Shown here: one piece after another, positions 1-11,551 of the stretch
Numbering within the stretch: the first letter of the stretch is position 1
Layout of the letters: every line of letters begins with the position of its first letter
Assembly (NCBI RefSeq): GCF_954871325.1
Contig: NC_088777.1
Location: forward strand, 13,245,366-13,309,365
DNA: 64,000 bases
From: Gordionus sp. m RMFG-2023
Taxonomy: Eukaryota; Nematomorpha; Gordioida; Chordodea; Parachordodidae
Direction of reading: 5' to 3'
The notes under the pieces: model-generated
What the model was told of the DNA's origin: nothing
Seen by the model: only the letters and a program-made list of their open reading frames with translations
Database searches by the model: none
Made by a program: the position numbers and the translations under genes

Positions 1-376
1 ATTATCTTTTGTTTCATATTTCTAGTCAATAAGCTCAATGATTTAAAAAAGAATAATTAAAAAAAACTATTAGGCTTTTGGTCATAGCCAATTTTTATGA
101 CAACAGCTAATAGCTATAGTTAAGCCACAGAATAGAGGGCTATAAATAAGTCATTCTCTGACTAAAGTGAACATTCCTAAAAAATCTTTTCAATAATTAG
201 TTGGATATCTAAAAGATTTTATTTAGAGCAACTTTTTTTTTACGAGATATTATTTTATTTTAGATTGAAAAATATATTTAATATTAACCAAAGCTTGGTC
301 TATACAAGTAAAATTAAAACAGCAAATAAATGTTGTTTATGTTCACTCATTGTCATTTCATTGATGATAATGTCTT

Positions 377-635
377 CTAAAAAGCTCCCCAATGTAAAAT
401 CCTAAAAGCCAGCAATGGTTTTGTAATGGAATGCTCCATGGATGGATATGAAATGACTACAATATATAATTTTCCATCAAATAATGTCAGAGTTGAAAAA
501 ATTTCTGGTGATACTGATTTTCCATGAAAATTTTATCACCAATTTGCAAACTAACAACTCTAATATAGATCATCAGACTTTTTTCATGTTTATGTAGTGT
601 GGCATATCCTATTATTTTGACCAAACATAAAAAAT
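377..635 (-). CDS. ERN1: probable distal luminal-domain exon of IRE1, frame interrupted
   Basis: A minus-strand block that starts right after a strong acceptor (pyrimidine run then CAG, at 637-636). Its first frame (635-487) reads KIIGYATLHKHEKSLMIYI, which lines up without gaps with human IRE1 VVAFYVWQREGLRKVMHI. A second frame in the same block reads TLTLFDGKL and YPSMEH, matching TPTLYVGKY and SPSMVH of the next conserved stretch, and stops at 379-377. The order of the two matches is right for IRE1, but they lie in different frames. Either a frameshift (assembly error or decay) or a very short intron separates them. No good donor follows the second frame. Exons for the part between this block and the exon ending at 2225 were not found. 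Confidence 0.5.
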
Positions 636-639
636 CTGA

Positions 640-1860
640 GGTAAAGTAAATATATTACAAATATACAATATAACTTCTTTATTGATAATCAAGATATAAT
701 TCACTCTCCATATAGCTAACCAAATGAAAAGTCTGGCTATGATCTAATGTTAAATTATTCTAGATAACTTTTTTATACTCCTCATTATTATTTTAACTAA
801 TTATTTTTGTTAACATTTTTATATTTTTAAATATTTTTTTGGATGGTAGAGGTAAATAATGTTTCTTTTCGTGGGGGTAAAACATTTGTATTTTTATTTA
901 CCTTATACCATTTTTTTAAAAATTAACATAAGGATAACCAAAATAATTATTGGAAGAAAAATAAATTTTTTAATGTGCTATTATTTGTAAAAATTTTCAG
1001 AAGTTTCCATATGTAAATAAGTTTCAAGCCAAATTGTGAGAAAAATTTTTTGCGATACACTACTGGATACCTTGGATCTAATATTACCCAATGATAATTA
1101 ACAATTCTGTTCAAAGATTGGATGGGATCAGAACTATATTGAAATCAACTGGTATTATCTTTTAATCTTTGATCTCCACCCTTCAAATATAATATCAAAT
1201 TTCTATGTCGAATTAAATGAATATAATGAATATGTAAAGTCTAAGTAATTATTTATTTATTTTGAACTTTTAAGGCCTATATTGTATATTACAAAATTTA
1301 TAGGTTTATTTTCAATATACTCTTTATTCAGTAAAACTAATAATAAACTAAAAAATTTGTTTATTAGATATTTAAAAAATTTACTAAATTAAATATATTG
1401 GATATTATTACTAAAGTTAACTATATAATGCAATCAGATATGGGCATGACTAAAATGTGTGCCCCTTATCAAAGAAGCTTAATATAAATTATATTAATAT
1501 AGAATCGTATTTAGCTTCATAAGATGAGTTAGGAAATGTTTTTTGTATTTTTAAAAAAAATGGTAACAATAAAATTTCAAAAAAATTATTTTTTTTAAAT
1601 GACTAAACTACATGCCCCCTTATTTTTTTCTATAACTAAATTTCATGTCTCTTTGGAGGTTAACTATAATAAAATTTACTGTATACACATTTTTATAATA
1701 TTAATTTTGGGTTAATATGAAATTTAAATTAGAATATAATATTCCAGAATTTAACTTCACATATTCAAATTTTGCTTAGAAAATAAGATTAATTGTAATA
1801 ATATAATATTTATATGATGAGTCTCTGAATTCTAAAATATTTTAATGATATTCTTTAATA
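640..1860. other. IRE1 intronic, AT-rich
   Basis: No coding exon could be supported here although about 100 residues of the IRE1 luminal domain are still missing. Minus-strand snippets that look protein-like (about 960-1165 and 1690-1774) lack a donor or have the wrong phase, so they were not called. Confidence 0.35.
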
Positions 1861-1864
1861 ATAT

Positions 1865-2168
1865 CAGAGACCCACAGATCTGGCCCAATGTGGTTAAACA
1901 AACCAAGCCTCATTTTATTTTTTTTTAATACACCTGGGCTGTGCTTAAAAATTTTTTTTAATATCCAGGCTGGGCCTAAAACATATTCTTATAAAAATAT
2001 TTGTGTCAGACTGGGCCAAACATTTTAAAACCAAATATTTTAAATTATCATTATTATCTAAAAATTTATTTTTAAAAAATCTGGGCCAGGCATGAAAATA
2101 TAAAACTTGGGAGGCCAAAAATTTTTAATCCAGGCAAGACCATGCAAAGGGTATCTCTGCAGGTCTCT
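1865..2168. mobile_element. short inverted-repeat element in an IRE1 intron
   Basis: The ends are imperfect inverted repeats: CAGAGACCCACAGATCTG on the left and the complement of CTCTGCAGGTCTCT on the right. The inside is rich in TGGGCC/GGCC motifs that also occur in other hAT-type elements of the window. No clear target-site duplication remains, so it is probably old. It lies just downstream of the IRE1 exon ending at 2225. Confidence 0.4.
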
Positions 2169-2224
2169 CATAATTGAATTAAAAATACATTTTAATATAT
2201 TCAAAAATATTTTTAAAAATTTAC

Positions 2225-2567
2225 CAGTATAAATTATTCCATTTTTTGTGATTGTTGGAGATATTTGTACCAACTCCGGAATTGTATAGGGTAATAATTT
2301 TAACTTTCCAGACTCAATAGAATTTATATAAAGGGTTCCATCTTTAGGATTAGGAAATAAGACGTCACTTTATAAATATCAAAATACATTTCAAGTTGCT
2401 TAAAAAATTTTTTACTTAACATGGGAATTCATCATAACTTGAGTAACTGAAGAAAACTGAATTTTCCAATTGATAATGCCAAAACTTTTGTTAATACTAT
2501 AAATACTACCATCAAAAGTAATGGCATACACTGTTTCATTTGATACTTCACAAAATCCATATCTCAT
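2225..2567 (-). CDS. ERN1: IRE1 (ERN1) luminal-domain exons, partial gene
   Basis: Two minus-strand exons (2567-2416 and 2367-2225) separated by a 48-nt GT-AG intron. The first gives VYAITFDGSIYSINKS, the PQQ/beta-propeller-like motif at the start of the IRE1 luminal domain (human STLDGSLHAVSKRTG). The second gives FPNPKDGTLYI and LPYTIPELVQISP, almost identical to human PDPNDGSLYTL and LPFTIPELVQASP. The phases agree: two bases (AA) before the intron plus one (T) after make Asn, and the second exon ends on one base before GTAAAT. IRE1 is an ER membrane kinase/endoribonuclease that senses unfolded protein and splices XBP1 mRNA. Only the luminal part is visible; the kinase and RNase exons would lie left of the window. 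The signal-peptide exon upstream was not found. Family assignment is firm; the full exon set is not. Confidence 0.88.
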
Positions 2568-3304
2568 CTAATAATAAAGTTAATTATTAAAATTTATAGC
2601 TTCTAATTATTTTAAATAGGTTCAATGATTAATTATCATTAATTTCTTTAATAAAAAGTTAATATAATTTACAATGTCATGAATCAATTTACCCAGGTCC
2701 AGCCTAAGAATAAAAATGTTATATGCCTTCTTAAGACCATTAATCAAAATAATTTATGAGCTTATCATATTCTCAGGTTGGAATTTTGGAAAATAAATTT
2801 AGAATATTCTGAATATAAAACAAAAAGAGTTACACAAGTCATGTTTACTGTCAAAATTACTTTTTATTTGAAGCCACGCTCAATTTTATATAATAAATAT
2901 ATAAATGTTTAAAGGGAATTGGTAGAAGTAAAAGCTATTACAAAGAGACATGAAATTTCTATCTGAACTAAGGGAGAAAATCTTAAGAGATGGAGAAAAA
3001 TAGATCCATATTTTTATAGATTTTATATTGACTGTAATATTTCTAATAATTTATCTATATATTTATTATTTTGTATTCCATAATCATTATATTATGAAAA
3101 CCATAGGTGAATTAGGTATTTTGCTAGGGGGGGGGGGGGAATACTAAATTTTTATAAAAATAATTTTGGGGTTTCACTTTTTTTATATAAAAATGCTTTT
3201 TTCTAAAAATTCTGAATTATAGCTGTTTATTTTGAAAGTTATTAACGTTTACTAAATTTTTTTTAAATTCTTTTTATAGTAATATATTGTATAAATTTTG
3301 GAAG
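2568..3304. other. AT-rich flank upstream of the visible IRE1 exons
   Basis: No gene recognised. The missing first exon of IRE1 (signal peptide) could lie here or beyond the 3.5-kb transposon at 3313-6798. A run of twelve G lies near 3127. Confidence 0.3.
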
Positions 3305-3362
3305 AGAAGGAGTAGTGTTGTTAATTTGCTTGGTCGTAAAATTTACGACCAAATTTCGTGCT

Positions 3363-3750
3363 CAGGCCGACCCGGGGTTCAGACCAGGGTTCAGACCCGG
3401 GGTTCAGACCCGGGGTTAAGACCCGGGGTTCAGACCCGGGGTTAAGACCCGGGGTCCAGACCCGGGGTTCAGACCAGGGGTTCAGACCAGGGGTTCAGAC
3501 CCGGGGTTCAGACCAGGGGTTCAGACCCGGGGTTCAGACCAGGGGTTCAGACCAGGGGTCCAGACCCGGGGTTCAGACCCGGGGTTCAGACCCGGGGTTC
3601 AGACCAGGGGTCCAGACCCGGGGTTCAGACCAGGGTTCAGACCCGGGGTCCAGACCCGGGGTTCAGACCAGGGGTTCAGACCCGGGGTCCAGACCCGGGG
3701 TTAAGACCAGGGGTTCAGACCCGGGGTCCAGACCAGGGGTCCAGACTTAC
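3363..3750 (+). repeat. 13-bp GC-rich minisatellite, left subterminal array
   Basis: About 29 copies of GACCCGGGGTTCA and its variants (GACCAGGGGTTCA, GACCCGGGGTCCA, GACCCGGGGTTAA). The unit contains the palindrome CCCGGG and a run of four G. Its 13-bp length reads through all frames, which creates a spurious 139-codon open frame. It is strikingly GC-rich for this region. Confidence 0.95.
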
Positions 3751-5016
3751 ACCTTGGGGTTGGGCTCGGATAAATGAAAAGTAAAAAAAAAATATTTCAT
3801 TTTCTAATCTTAAATTAAATCTTATTCTTCTTATCTTATTCATTCTAAATTAATAAATAAAGCTTTTTTTATTATTATTTTCTTACCATTTTCTTTCTTT
3901 TGATAAAAAATTTATATGGTAAAATAAAAATATATGTAATAAATATTCAAAAAGAGTAGCCCATGCATGACGGAATAAAAATAAAAAAGTAAAATTTTAT
4001 TTTAACACATATTGATATTGTAATTTAATGTGGAGAGGACCAATATAAAAATTCAACGTCATTCATGCATGTATAAATAATAAAAAGAAATGTAAATTTA
4101 TAATTTGTGATAAAATAATGGCCAATAAAAAGTTTTTCTTTATTATATTAAAGTTTATATTCCCAATAATATATATGTCATAATTTTTAAAGGGATGTCA
4201 ACTATCCAGGATCACCACGGGTTTTAAAGGTATAACTAATAAATTTGGGTTTTAAGTAGGTGTATACCGATATCACATTTTGGAGGCCTATCCGATCCGA
4301 TATTAAATTGATATCGACCGATTACCGATCCGATATCATATCTAATTTTTATGTCATTTATTTAAATATATTATAATGATCAGTTATAGTTTTTATTCAA
4401 TTCTATTGCAATTCTAAAAGTATATAAAATATTTTTATTGTTAAATAACTTTTATATAAATAAGTAACATTAATCTATATATAATAAATAATAAACATAT
4501 ATAATATGAAATTTGAATAAAATTTTAAACAATATTTAACATTAATAAATCGAAGATTTCTTATTGGAAATACCAAAATTTACTTATTTATCAGAAATCA
4601 ATTTACGTTTACGGCGATGTTAACTGTCAAGTTAATTAATATCACCAAATTCACTAAAAAAAGATTCTGAAGAGATTATCGCAAACTTTTATAAACAGAA
4701 TGTGCATAAAAATAACAATATGGCAGAATGATTAATTAATTATTATTATTAAAAAAATATGGATTTCGATTTTATTTATTAAAATAAATGACTATTAAAA
4801 ACTTAAGAAATTGTTGAGAAAATTTTTGTTATTTTTTAAAAACTTCCTGTAATTTAACTTAAATAATTATTTTTCAAATGGTTCTTTAAACCAAATAACA
4901 AAACAAGATCCATATAATTGAGGTAATTATTAGTTTTTTATTTAATATATTTCACACACAGCCTCTTTAACTCACATACGATATGATATATCAAAAAGGA
5001 AATTCGATCTATATCA

Positions 5017-6025
5017 TAGTGTTGTTAATTTGCTTGGTCGTAAAATTTACGACCAAATTTTGTGCTCAGGCCGACCCGGGGTTCAGGGTCCAGACCCGAG
5101 GTTCATATTATTTTTATATGTTAAATTTTTTATTCCGGAATCTAGACATGGGGTTCTGAACAGATATATGTAAAGTAAGATAAAATAAATCTCATATCTA
5201 ATCTTAAATTAAATTAATATTATTATACCTTCTAAATTAATAATTCAAAGCTTTATTTTATTCTCTTTTTTCTTTTTTGTTTGTAAAATTAATTATAATA
5301 AATAACACATTTATTTAAAAAGTTATTTAACTTTAATTAAATAAAATAAACTATATAAATTGATTTAATTTTTTTTATAAATTGCAAATGTTTTATTTTA
5401 TTTATTTTTCATTTCTTAGTTATAAATATAATATCGTCAATAGTTTTTCTTTTCTATTAATTTTAATGTCAGCTTATTAAGCTTGGTTTTAAAAAAATAT
5501 TTTATTTTGATTTCGCGGCTTTGTCCACGTGAAAGAAACATGCATATATTTATATATATATATATATATATACTAAATGGGGGTGAAGTGCTAGTAGAAA
5601 TAAATTTATTTTTAAAATTTGATTTAAATAAAAATATACCTAAAAAATATTTAAAATATAAAAAATCCGGTCAGAAAGTTCGTATCTAATTCTGAACTAA
5701 GATCAGGAAGGTATAGAAATAATCTATAAGCAAACCTACATAATAATTCATTTTTATTATTTCCAAGCCCTAAGACTAAGAGTCCCCGATTAAAAATTTT
5801 TTAGTCATAAGCTGAGTTGCTTGCAGGATTTTCCTATTTAAGTTCGATATTATTGATAAATAATTTTAATTAAAATATTTGAAACAACATTATTTATGGG
5901 GTTCGACTCGAGTTAATGCTGGCTTATTTCTTATATAAATATTGCTAATTTAGATCGCAGTAATTTTATTAGACCCACCTCGGGTTTGGGATTTACACAA
6001 CCAAGACCAACCAATTAAACAACAC
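5017..6025. mobile_element. second hAT-type element of the same family, nested
   Basis: The left end repeats the 3313 element almost exactly for about 70 bp, including the start of the minisatellite (only two or three units). The right end reads CCAATTAAACAACAC at 6011-6025. The flanks, CTATATCA at left and CCATATCG at right, agree at 6 of 8 bases, as expected for an old target-site duplication. An AT-rich, poly-C-containing segment after it (6026-6150) is imperfectly repeated at 6300-6415. Confidence 0.65.
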
Positions 6026-6444
6026 CCATATCGATATTTTGTGTTAATAAAAATATACCTGACCCCCCCCCCCCCAGGACCTATACCCGTCCTGTATGAG
6101 TGATCATTATCATTATTATTATCATTACAAAAAAATATTTTTATTTCCATATAAAAAAATATTAATTTTCACCCCCCCCCCCCCACTTTCACCCCCCCTC
6201 TTACCCTATCCACCTCCAAAACCAATTAATTTAAACCCATCAAGATAAAAAATGAATACTTTCAATTTAAAGATATTTAGTTTAGAAGATTATATTTTAC
6301 CCATATATCGATATTTTGTTTTGATAAATTATTCCTGACCCCCCAAGACCTAGTAGACCCGCCCTGCCCTCTTTCAGTCATTATTATTATTGCAATAAAA
6401 AATATTTATTTATTAACTTGTTTATTAAATCGTTACACGACACG

Positions 6445-6719
6445 ACCCCGGGTCTGAACCCCGGGTCTGAACCCCGGGTCTGAACCCCGGGTCTGAACAC
6501 CGGGTCTGAACCCCGGGTCTGAACCCCGGGTCTGAACCCCGTCTGAACCCCGGGTCTGAACCCCGGGTCTGGACCCCGGGTCTGAACCCCGGGTCTGAAC
6601 CCCGGGTCTGAACCCTGGGTCTGAACCCCGGGTCTTCCGGGTCTGGACCCCGGGTCTGAACCCCGGGTCTGAACCCCGGGTCTTCCGGGTCTGGACTCCG
6701 GGTCTGAACCCCGGGTCTG
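6445..6719 (-). repeat. 13-bp GC-rich minisatellite, right subterminal array
   Basis: About 20 units of TGAACCCCGGGTC, the reverse complement of the array at 3363-3750. Some units are shortened or contain TCTTCCGGG. Together the two arrays act as inverted subterminal regions of one transposon. The open frame across it on the minus strand is an artefact of the repeat. Confidence 0.93.
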
Positions 6720-6900
6720 TGCTCAGAGCTGGTTTGGTCGATTTTTTAGACCCAAACCCCGGGTCTGGTTTTATACAACCAACCAATTAACAACACTAAG
6801 AAGGAGGTGTGGCATATATAACAAACTAATTTGGGATAAGGGGAGAAATCCCTCTCCCTTGGTTATGCACCTATTCATAACTAATGAATAAGAAGGAAAA

Positions 6901-7022
6901 AAGGAAGGAAGGAAGGAAGGAAGGAAGGAAGGAAGGAAGGAAGGAAGGAAGGAAGGAAGGAAGGAAGGAAGGAAGGAAGGAAGGAAGGAAGGAAGGAAGG
7001 AAGGAAGGAAGGAAGGAAGGAA
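6901..7022. repeat. (GGAA)n microsatellite
   Basis: About 30 copies of the tetranucleotide GGAA, nearly perfect. It produces long spurious open frames on both strands (KEGR repeats, PSFL repeats). It starts about 95 bp beyond the end of the 3313-6798 transposon. Confidence 0.97.
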
Positions 7023-7363
7023 TGAAGGATGCATTTAAATTTTACATGTATAGAAGCCTGCTTTAAACCATTTTGTGGTTAGCACGCTGATTGAATGACA
7101 TTAAAATGCATTATTTGAATGATCAATACAATTAAATTAGTATACAACTAGCTTCTGTTTATATATGGTTTAATTAATGAATAGCCAAAGCATTAATATA
7201 TATATATATGTGTTTGTTCATAACTCTCACCTATTATAAACGAATTGATATTTTAAAATTGTTGTTTGTTTAAAAATTATATTTAATAGAAAATATTTTC
7301 AAATAACTTTATTAAAGTTAAAAATTCCAATTATAATTAGTGCTTAAAACAGCAATATTGTAC

Positions 7364-10181
7364 CAGTGGCGTCGCTAGGGAGGAGCGCGCGGGGGCTCAA
7401 GCCCCCTCAAAAATTTGAATAGCCCCCTGAAGCAAAAAAAATTTTTTTTGATGGCTCCTTAATATCCCCTTGAACTAAAAATAAATTTTTTTGATTGCCC
7501 ACTGAATGATTTCTTTTATAATTTTATTGAGTAATATTTATGTTAATATATAAATTTTGCATATTTTTTACTTTGTAATTAATGACCTTTTTGTAAAAAT
7601 TCTTTCTTTTAAATTTTTTAATGACCTTTTATATTTTCCTAGTTTTCGTAAATGTTAATATAATTTAAGGACGAATTTGTTAAAAATTAACCTTAAATTG
7701 TATATATGTAAATAGTATAATAATATATATAGTTCTAAAATTTTCAATATATATTCAGTAGTAGTAATAGTAATAAGAAATGATAAATTAAATAAAAGAT
7801 TTCAAATAAATTTTAAATTTTTTCTCTATGTCTTCCATGAAAATAACAATATAGATTTAATTTTATAATTTAAAAATTAATTAGTCTATCTAAATACTAT
7901 TTTAATTGTTAGATTAGATTAATACTTATAAATTATATTTTCACTATGTCAGCTTGCAATCAAATTCTGTGTTAAAAATAGAATATTAATATCACTCACT
8001 AAATATTAATTTAGCATTAACAGTTGAAGCTTTATTGACTTTTATTATTTAAATTATTATATAACCCTATTAAATAAATATTAATTGAAAATTAACAAAT
8101 TTAATATTCTAATTATCCGAGTTCAAAATCACTAATCAACTATATTATTGATATTTAAATTTAATTACCATGCCTCTTCTTAAAATTATTTTCAAGGTCC
8201 AAATCCAAATTAATGGATTTATTTATAAAAAGTAAGTAATATATAGTTTATAATCCTCTATTAGATATAATTGATTACAAAATATTAGGTTAAATACCAC
8301 TTTTACAGATGTATTTGACAGTTATATAATATATTACAATTAATATTTTAATAAATTTTACTAATAAATGCTTTTGATAATAAATATAAGTAATAAATTG
8401 CTTTTAAATATTTAACGCCATCTATTTTATATAAATATTTTTTAAAATTTAACATTATTATTTATCCCAGAATGTATGTAATAAATTAGATAACTTTTCT
8501 TCTCTTTTTTACGTGTTTTTAGAAAAGCTATTTTTTTCTTATTTGAAAAACAGTTTTGAGTTAAATTTTTAATACTAGTATATTTTTGGTATTAATACAA
8601 ACTACTACTATTTTAAGATATATTATACCAACTAGAGGTGTTGCGATAATAATATACAAAATCTTAATTAATTTCTTTTATCATATCATATCACTCTGGT
8701 TCTTATTTTATACTTACAAAATGTTTCATTTCTAATATGGCATCCCTGCCTTACATAACTTAAGGCTTCAATTACATTTGCATAATTTCTTCTAAAGATT
8801 TTTAGTGTTTTTTTTTCTCAATTTATTTAGCATAATAAATTCTGATATAAAATAATATAGTGAATGTCATGGCTATGACTGCAAATTAACCAGCTGTGTA
8901 TCTATGTAATTTAAGATTATTATTACAGCTGCTGAGAGCATATGATACCATATTTTATAAGCAATAGTGGTCAACTGTGTAGTTGTTTATATATCATTAA
9001 AAATGGAAGATAATCTTTTAGAAATTTAATATCTCACAATTTTTTTCTCAATTACTTATCTAGCTTCCATCATGTCATTTAAGAGGAAGCTCTAACCACC
9101 ATATAGTTTTATCATTTGGATTGGTCGTTTATATCCTCTTCTCCAATAATTGTTAGTCCATTCTATAAAACATTGTCTAAAAATGGTAACAGAGTGTTAT
9201 ATTAGTTTCTTGACCTTTTGTCAATGTAAGTTGCTAATTTTATAATATGTAGTTTTTAAAAACCATTATCAAATGAGGCATATGTGTGAATTAATTAACC
9301 TTTTTTATCACTTGTAATTCTTTAGATACAAATTTTTTATATCATCAATCGAAAATATTTTATACTGTAATAAATAGATTTGTATTAAAAAATAATATTT
9401 TTAGAAATGTCATATTGTTTTAATTATTTATATATTAGTTTATTTTGTATGCATAATTTAAAATATAGAATTCATAATAATTATTCAGAGTTAGCAAATT
9501 TTTAAAAAGTATAATATATTAATATAAAACCCGGCCGAAGGCCCACAAATGGGGGGGGGGGGTATGCAGCGTCTACATGAGCGGGAGGGGTAGGAACAGT
9601 TTGCATCCTATTTTTTTGAGGGGGAAGGGGGTAGGCTGCTTTAATGGGGGTGGGATAAATTTTTTGGGGGGTTATCTATTAAATTTTGAAATGAAATAGG
9701 ACACAATTTATTGCTGTAAAAATTAATACTTTTATTATAGAATTATTATAATACAATTATTGACCAAATCTATATATTGCAAACAATCATACACATTGTT
9801 TTCCAAATCAGCAAGCTCATAATGCCATAATAATTAATTCATTGTAAATAATTGAGGTTTTATTTGAATTTATAATCTAAAAAATAAATTCTTTATATTC
9901 ACAAAATATCGATAGTTGGTAGTAGAGATAGATTAATTTAAGTTATCCTTATAAATTCTCTGAAAAGAGTATCAATATAATTATAAAGGTGAAAATAATA
10001 ATAAAGAGACACTGCCACCGAAGGCGGCGGAATTTTTTAGGGGGGTAGGCAAAGGTTTTTAAGGGGGTTTGCATCCAGTGAAAATCCTGTCATGTAGACG
10101 CTGGGGGTATGGAGACGAAGTCCCCCATAAATTTTTTTTTAATTGAGCCCCTTGAGATTGTAAACGCTAGCGGCGCCCCTG
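7364..10181. mobile_element. hAT-type element, family CAGTGGCGTCGC, copy 1
   Basis: The left end CAGTGGCGTCGCTAG and right end CTAGCGGCGCCCCTG are inverted repeats. The flanks TATTGTAC and CATCGTAC agree at 6 of 8 bases, an aged hAT target-site duplication. The interior is AT-rich with no transposase. Long parts (about 7900-9520) are repeated, diverged, at 20510-20868 and 25984-27270, which identifies a family. A smaller hAT (9567-10103) is inserted near its right end. Confidence 0.75.
9567..10103. mobile_element. nested hAT-type MITE, family CAGCGTCTACATG
   Basis: Terminal inverted repeats CAGCGTCTACATGA and TCATGTAGACGCTG are flanked by a perfect 8-bp duplication GGGGTATG (9559-9566 and 10104-10111). 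The element is 537 bp and non-coding. The same termini bound the 5.1-kb element at 20876-25975, so this is likely its non-autonomous derivative. Confidence 0.85.
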
Positions 10182-10489
10182 CATCGTACCTTCGAGGTAT
10201 TGTATTATGAATTTATCTAGTATTTTAATTTTAATTTCTATTTTATTTGAATTTAAAAAGTTTCATAATATAATATTATTGTTAAAGAAAAAGTATATAT
10301 TTATAAAATTAAATAAATATAACAAGAATTTACAAACCAAATTTTTATAAAATGACATGGAGGCCAAGAATTTTGCATTGTCATTTTTTTGGGATCAGCG
10401 CTATAAATTTTAAAAAAATTTGAAGGTAAATTAAATTCATAAAAGGTGGTGGCTGGGAATAAATAAAGGGGTAAAAATAATAGGCAGTA

Positions 10490-10800
10490 ATTACGTAATG
10501 TGCAATTCTTGTGCCTGTATGCCCAGTAAAGATAAGAAATGTGTTTGGCCAAAAGCAATTCGGCCGAGGGAGCGTATTCATATTGATTTCTATGATTTCG
10601 AAAATAAGATATATATAATCGTGGTGGATAATTTACAATGTGTGGAGTGTGAAGCGATGAGGTTAGGCGAATCAAGTAGTAATGTAAACATTAAAGAATA
10701 TATAGGCTCGGTTCATAGCAATGAATTTAATACTATAGACTATCGATTAATATATTTAAAGTGGCAAAAAAGTGACTGATGGCCATATTTTGTATGGACC
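10490..10800 (+). mobile_element. Ty3/gypsy-type integrase fragment (fossil)
   Basis: A short plus-strand remnant of a retroelement integrase. It holds a CxxC pair of the zinc-finger region (CNSCAC) and the start of the catalytic core (RIHIDFYDF, then VVDN), a typical Ty3/gypsy pattern. Only this piece remains. No LTR, reverse transcriptase or gag is visible nearby, so it is an old, broken fossil. Confidence 0.7.
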
Positions 10801-10944
10801 TATTACCAAAGAAACATATAATTTCATAATATCAGGTATGTTTTTATGTGTTTTATATTTATAATATATAAATACATTTATTTTAGATCCCAAGTTATTA
10901 TTTACTTATATGTTTTGATGAGTAAATTACGGTTATATTGTTTT

Positions 10945-11390
10945 GTTTATTGTTTAATGAATATCTTTAAGATTTATTTAGAGTAATCAACTTACAATAA
11001 ATATTTTTCATAGTGATAAGAATATAATTAAACAATTTTTGCTCTTTATTAACATTTACAGAGCAAATAAAGGTGATGTTTAATCCTTAATGAATATTAT
11101 TAAGTTAGAATAAATACTTTTATAGTGATAGGAGTATAATTAAATATTTTCTGCTCTTTAGTAACAGTTGCAATTTATTACCTAATAAATATCTTTAAGA
11201 TTTTATATAGACTAATCAATATAAAATAAAAACTATGTAGTAATAAGAATAGAGTTTAAAATTTGGTGCCCTTTATTAAAATTTCCAGAGAAGTAAGGAT
11301 TTATTGTTTCCTTTATTACTTAATTTTTCAAATTTATAGATTAATCAAGTTAGAATGAATATTTTTATAAAGAATTCAATTATTTATATA
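10945..11390 (+). repeat. diverged tandem repeat, unit about 90-130 bp
   Basis: Four diverged units share blocks such as AATGAATAT, TAGTGATAAGAATATAATTA and GCTCTTTATTAACA, at about 10945-11075, 11076-11165, 11166-11290 and 11295-11390. AT-rich and non-coding. It lies between the integrase fragment and the hAT element at 11552. Confidence 0.55.
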
Positions 11391-11551
11391 TTTAATAACA
11401 AAAATCAAAGTGAGAAAAGATATAATATATAATCTTAAAATGACTTATATTATCATTTATATTTTTTATTACTAAAATATTTACCTACCAGAGAATATAA
11501 TATCAGAATTATCAATTTATCCAGTTAATTTTATAGTAAAATACTTATCAT

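Larger units (their letters stand above)
3313..6798. mobile_element. hAT-type element with minisatellite subterminal regions
   Basis: The termini are inverted copies: TAGTGTTGTTAATTTGCTTG on the left, and the complement of CCAATTAACAACACTA on the right. They are flanked by a perfect 8-bp duplication, AGAAGGAG, at 3305-3312 and 6799-6806, the size typical of hAT insertions. A 13-bp minisatellite lies next to each end in opposite orientation. A second member of the same family (5017-6025) is inserted inside. No transposase is recognisable, so this is a non-autonomous or decayed element. Small MITEs with similar tips occur at 14.6, 34.4, 37.7 and 41.7 kb. Confidence 0.82.

Noticed and set aside
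960-1165. Minus-strand open frame with SLNRIVNYHW before GTAATA
   Set aside because: The donor looks good, but the phase does not fit the next block and no convincing IRE1 match was seen.
1690-1774. Minus-strand block with FEYVKLNSGILYSN as a further IRE1 exon
   Set aside because: It has an acceptor, but no GT donor before its stop and only weak resemblance to the expected segment.
3358-3777. 139-codon open frame of RPGVQTRGSD-type repeats
   Set aside because: It is the translation of a 13-bp minisatellite, whose length reads through all frames without stops; there is no promoter, splice or homology evidence.
6433-6786. 117-codon minus-strand open frame
   Set aside because: Same minisatellite in inverse orientation.
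6771-7066. PSFL-repeat and KEGR-repeat open frames
   Set aside because: Products of the (GGAA)n microsatellite on both strands.
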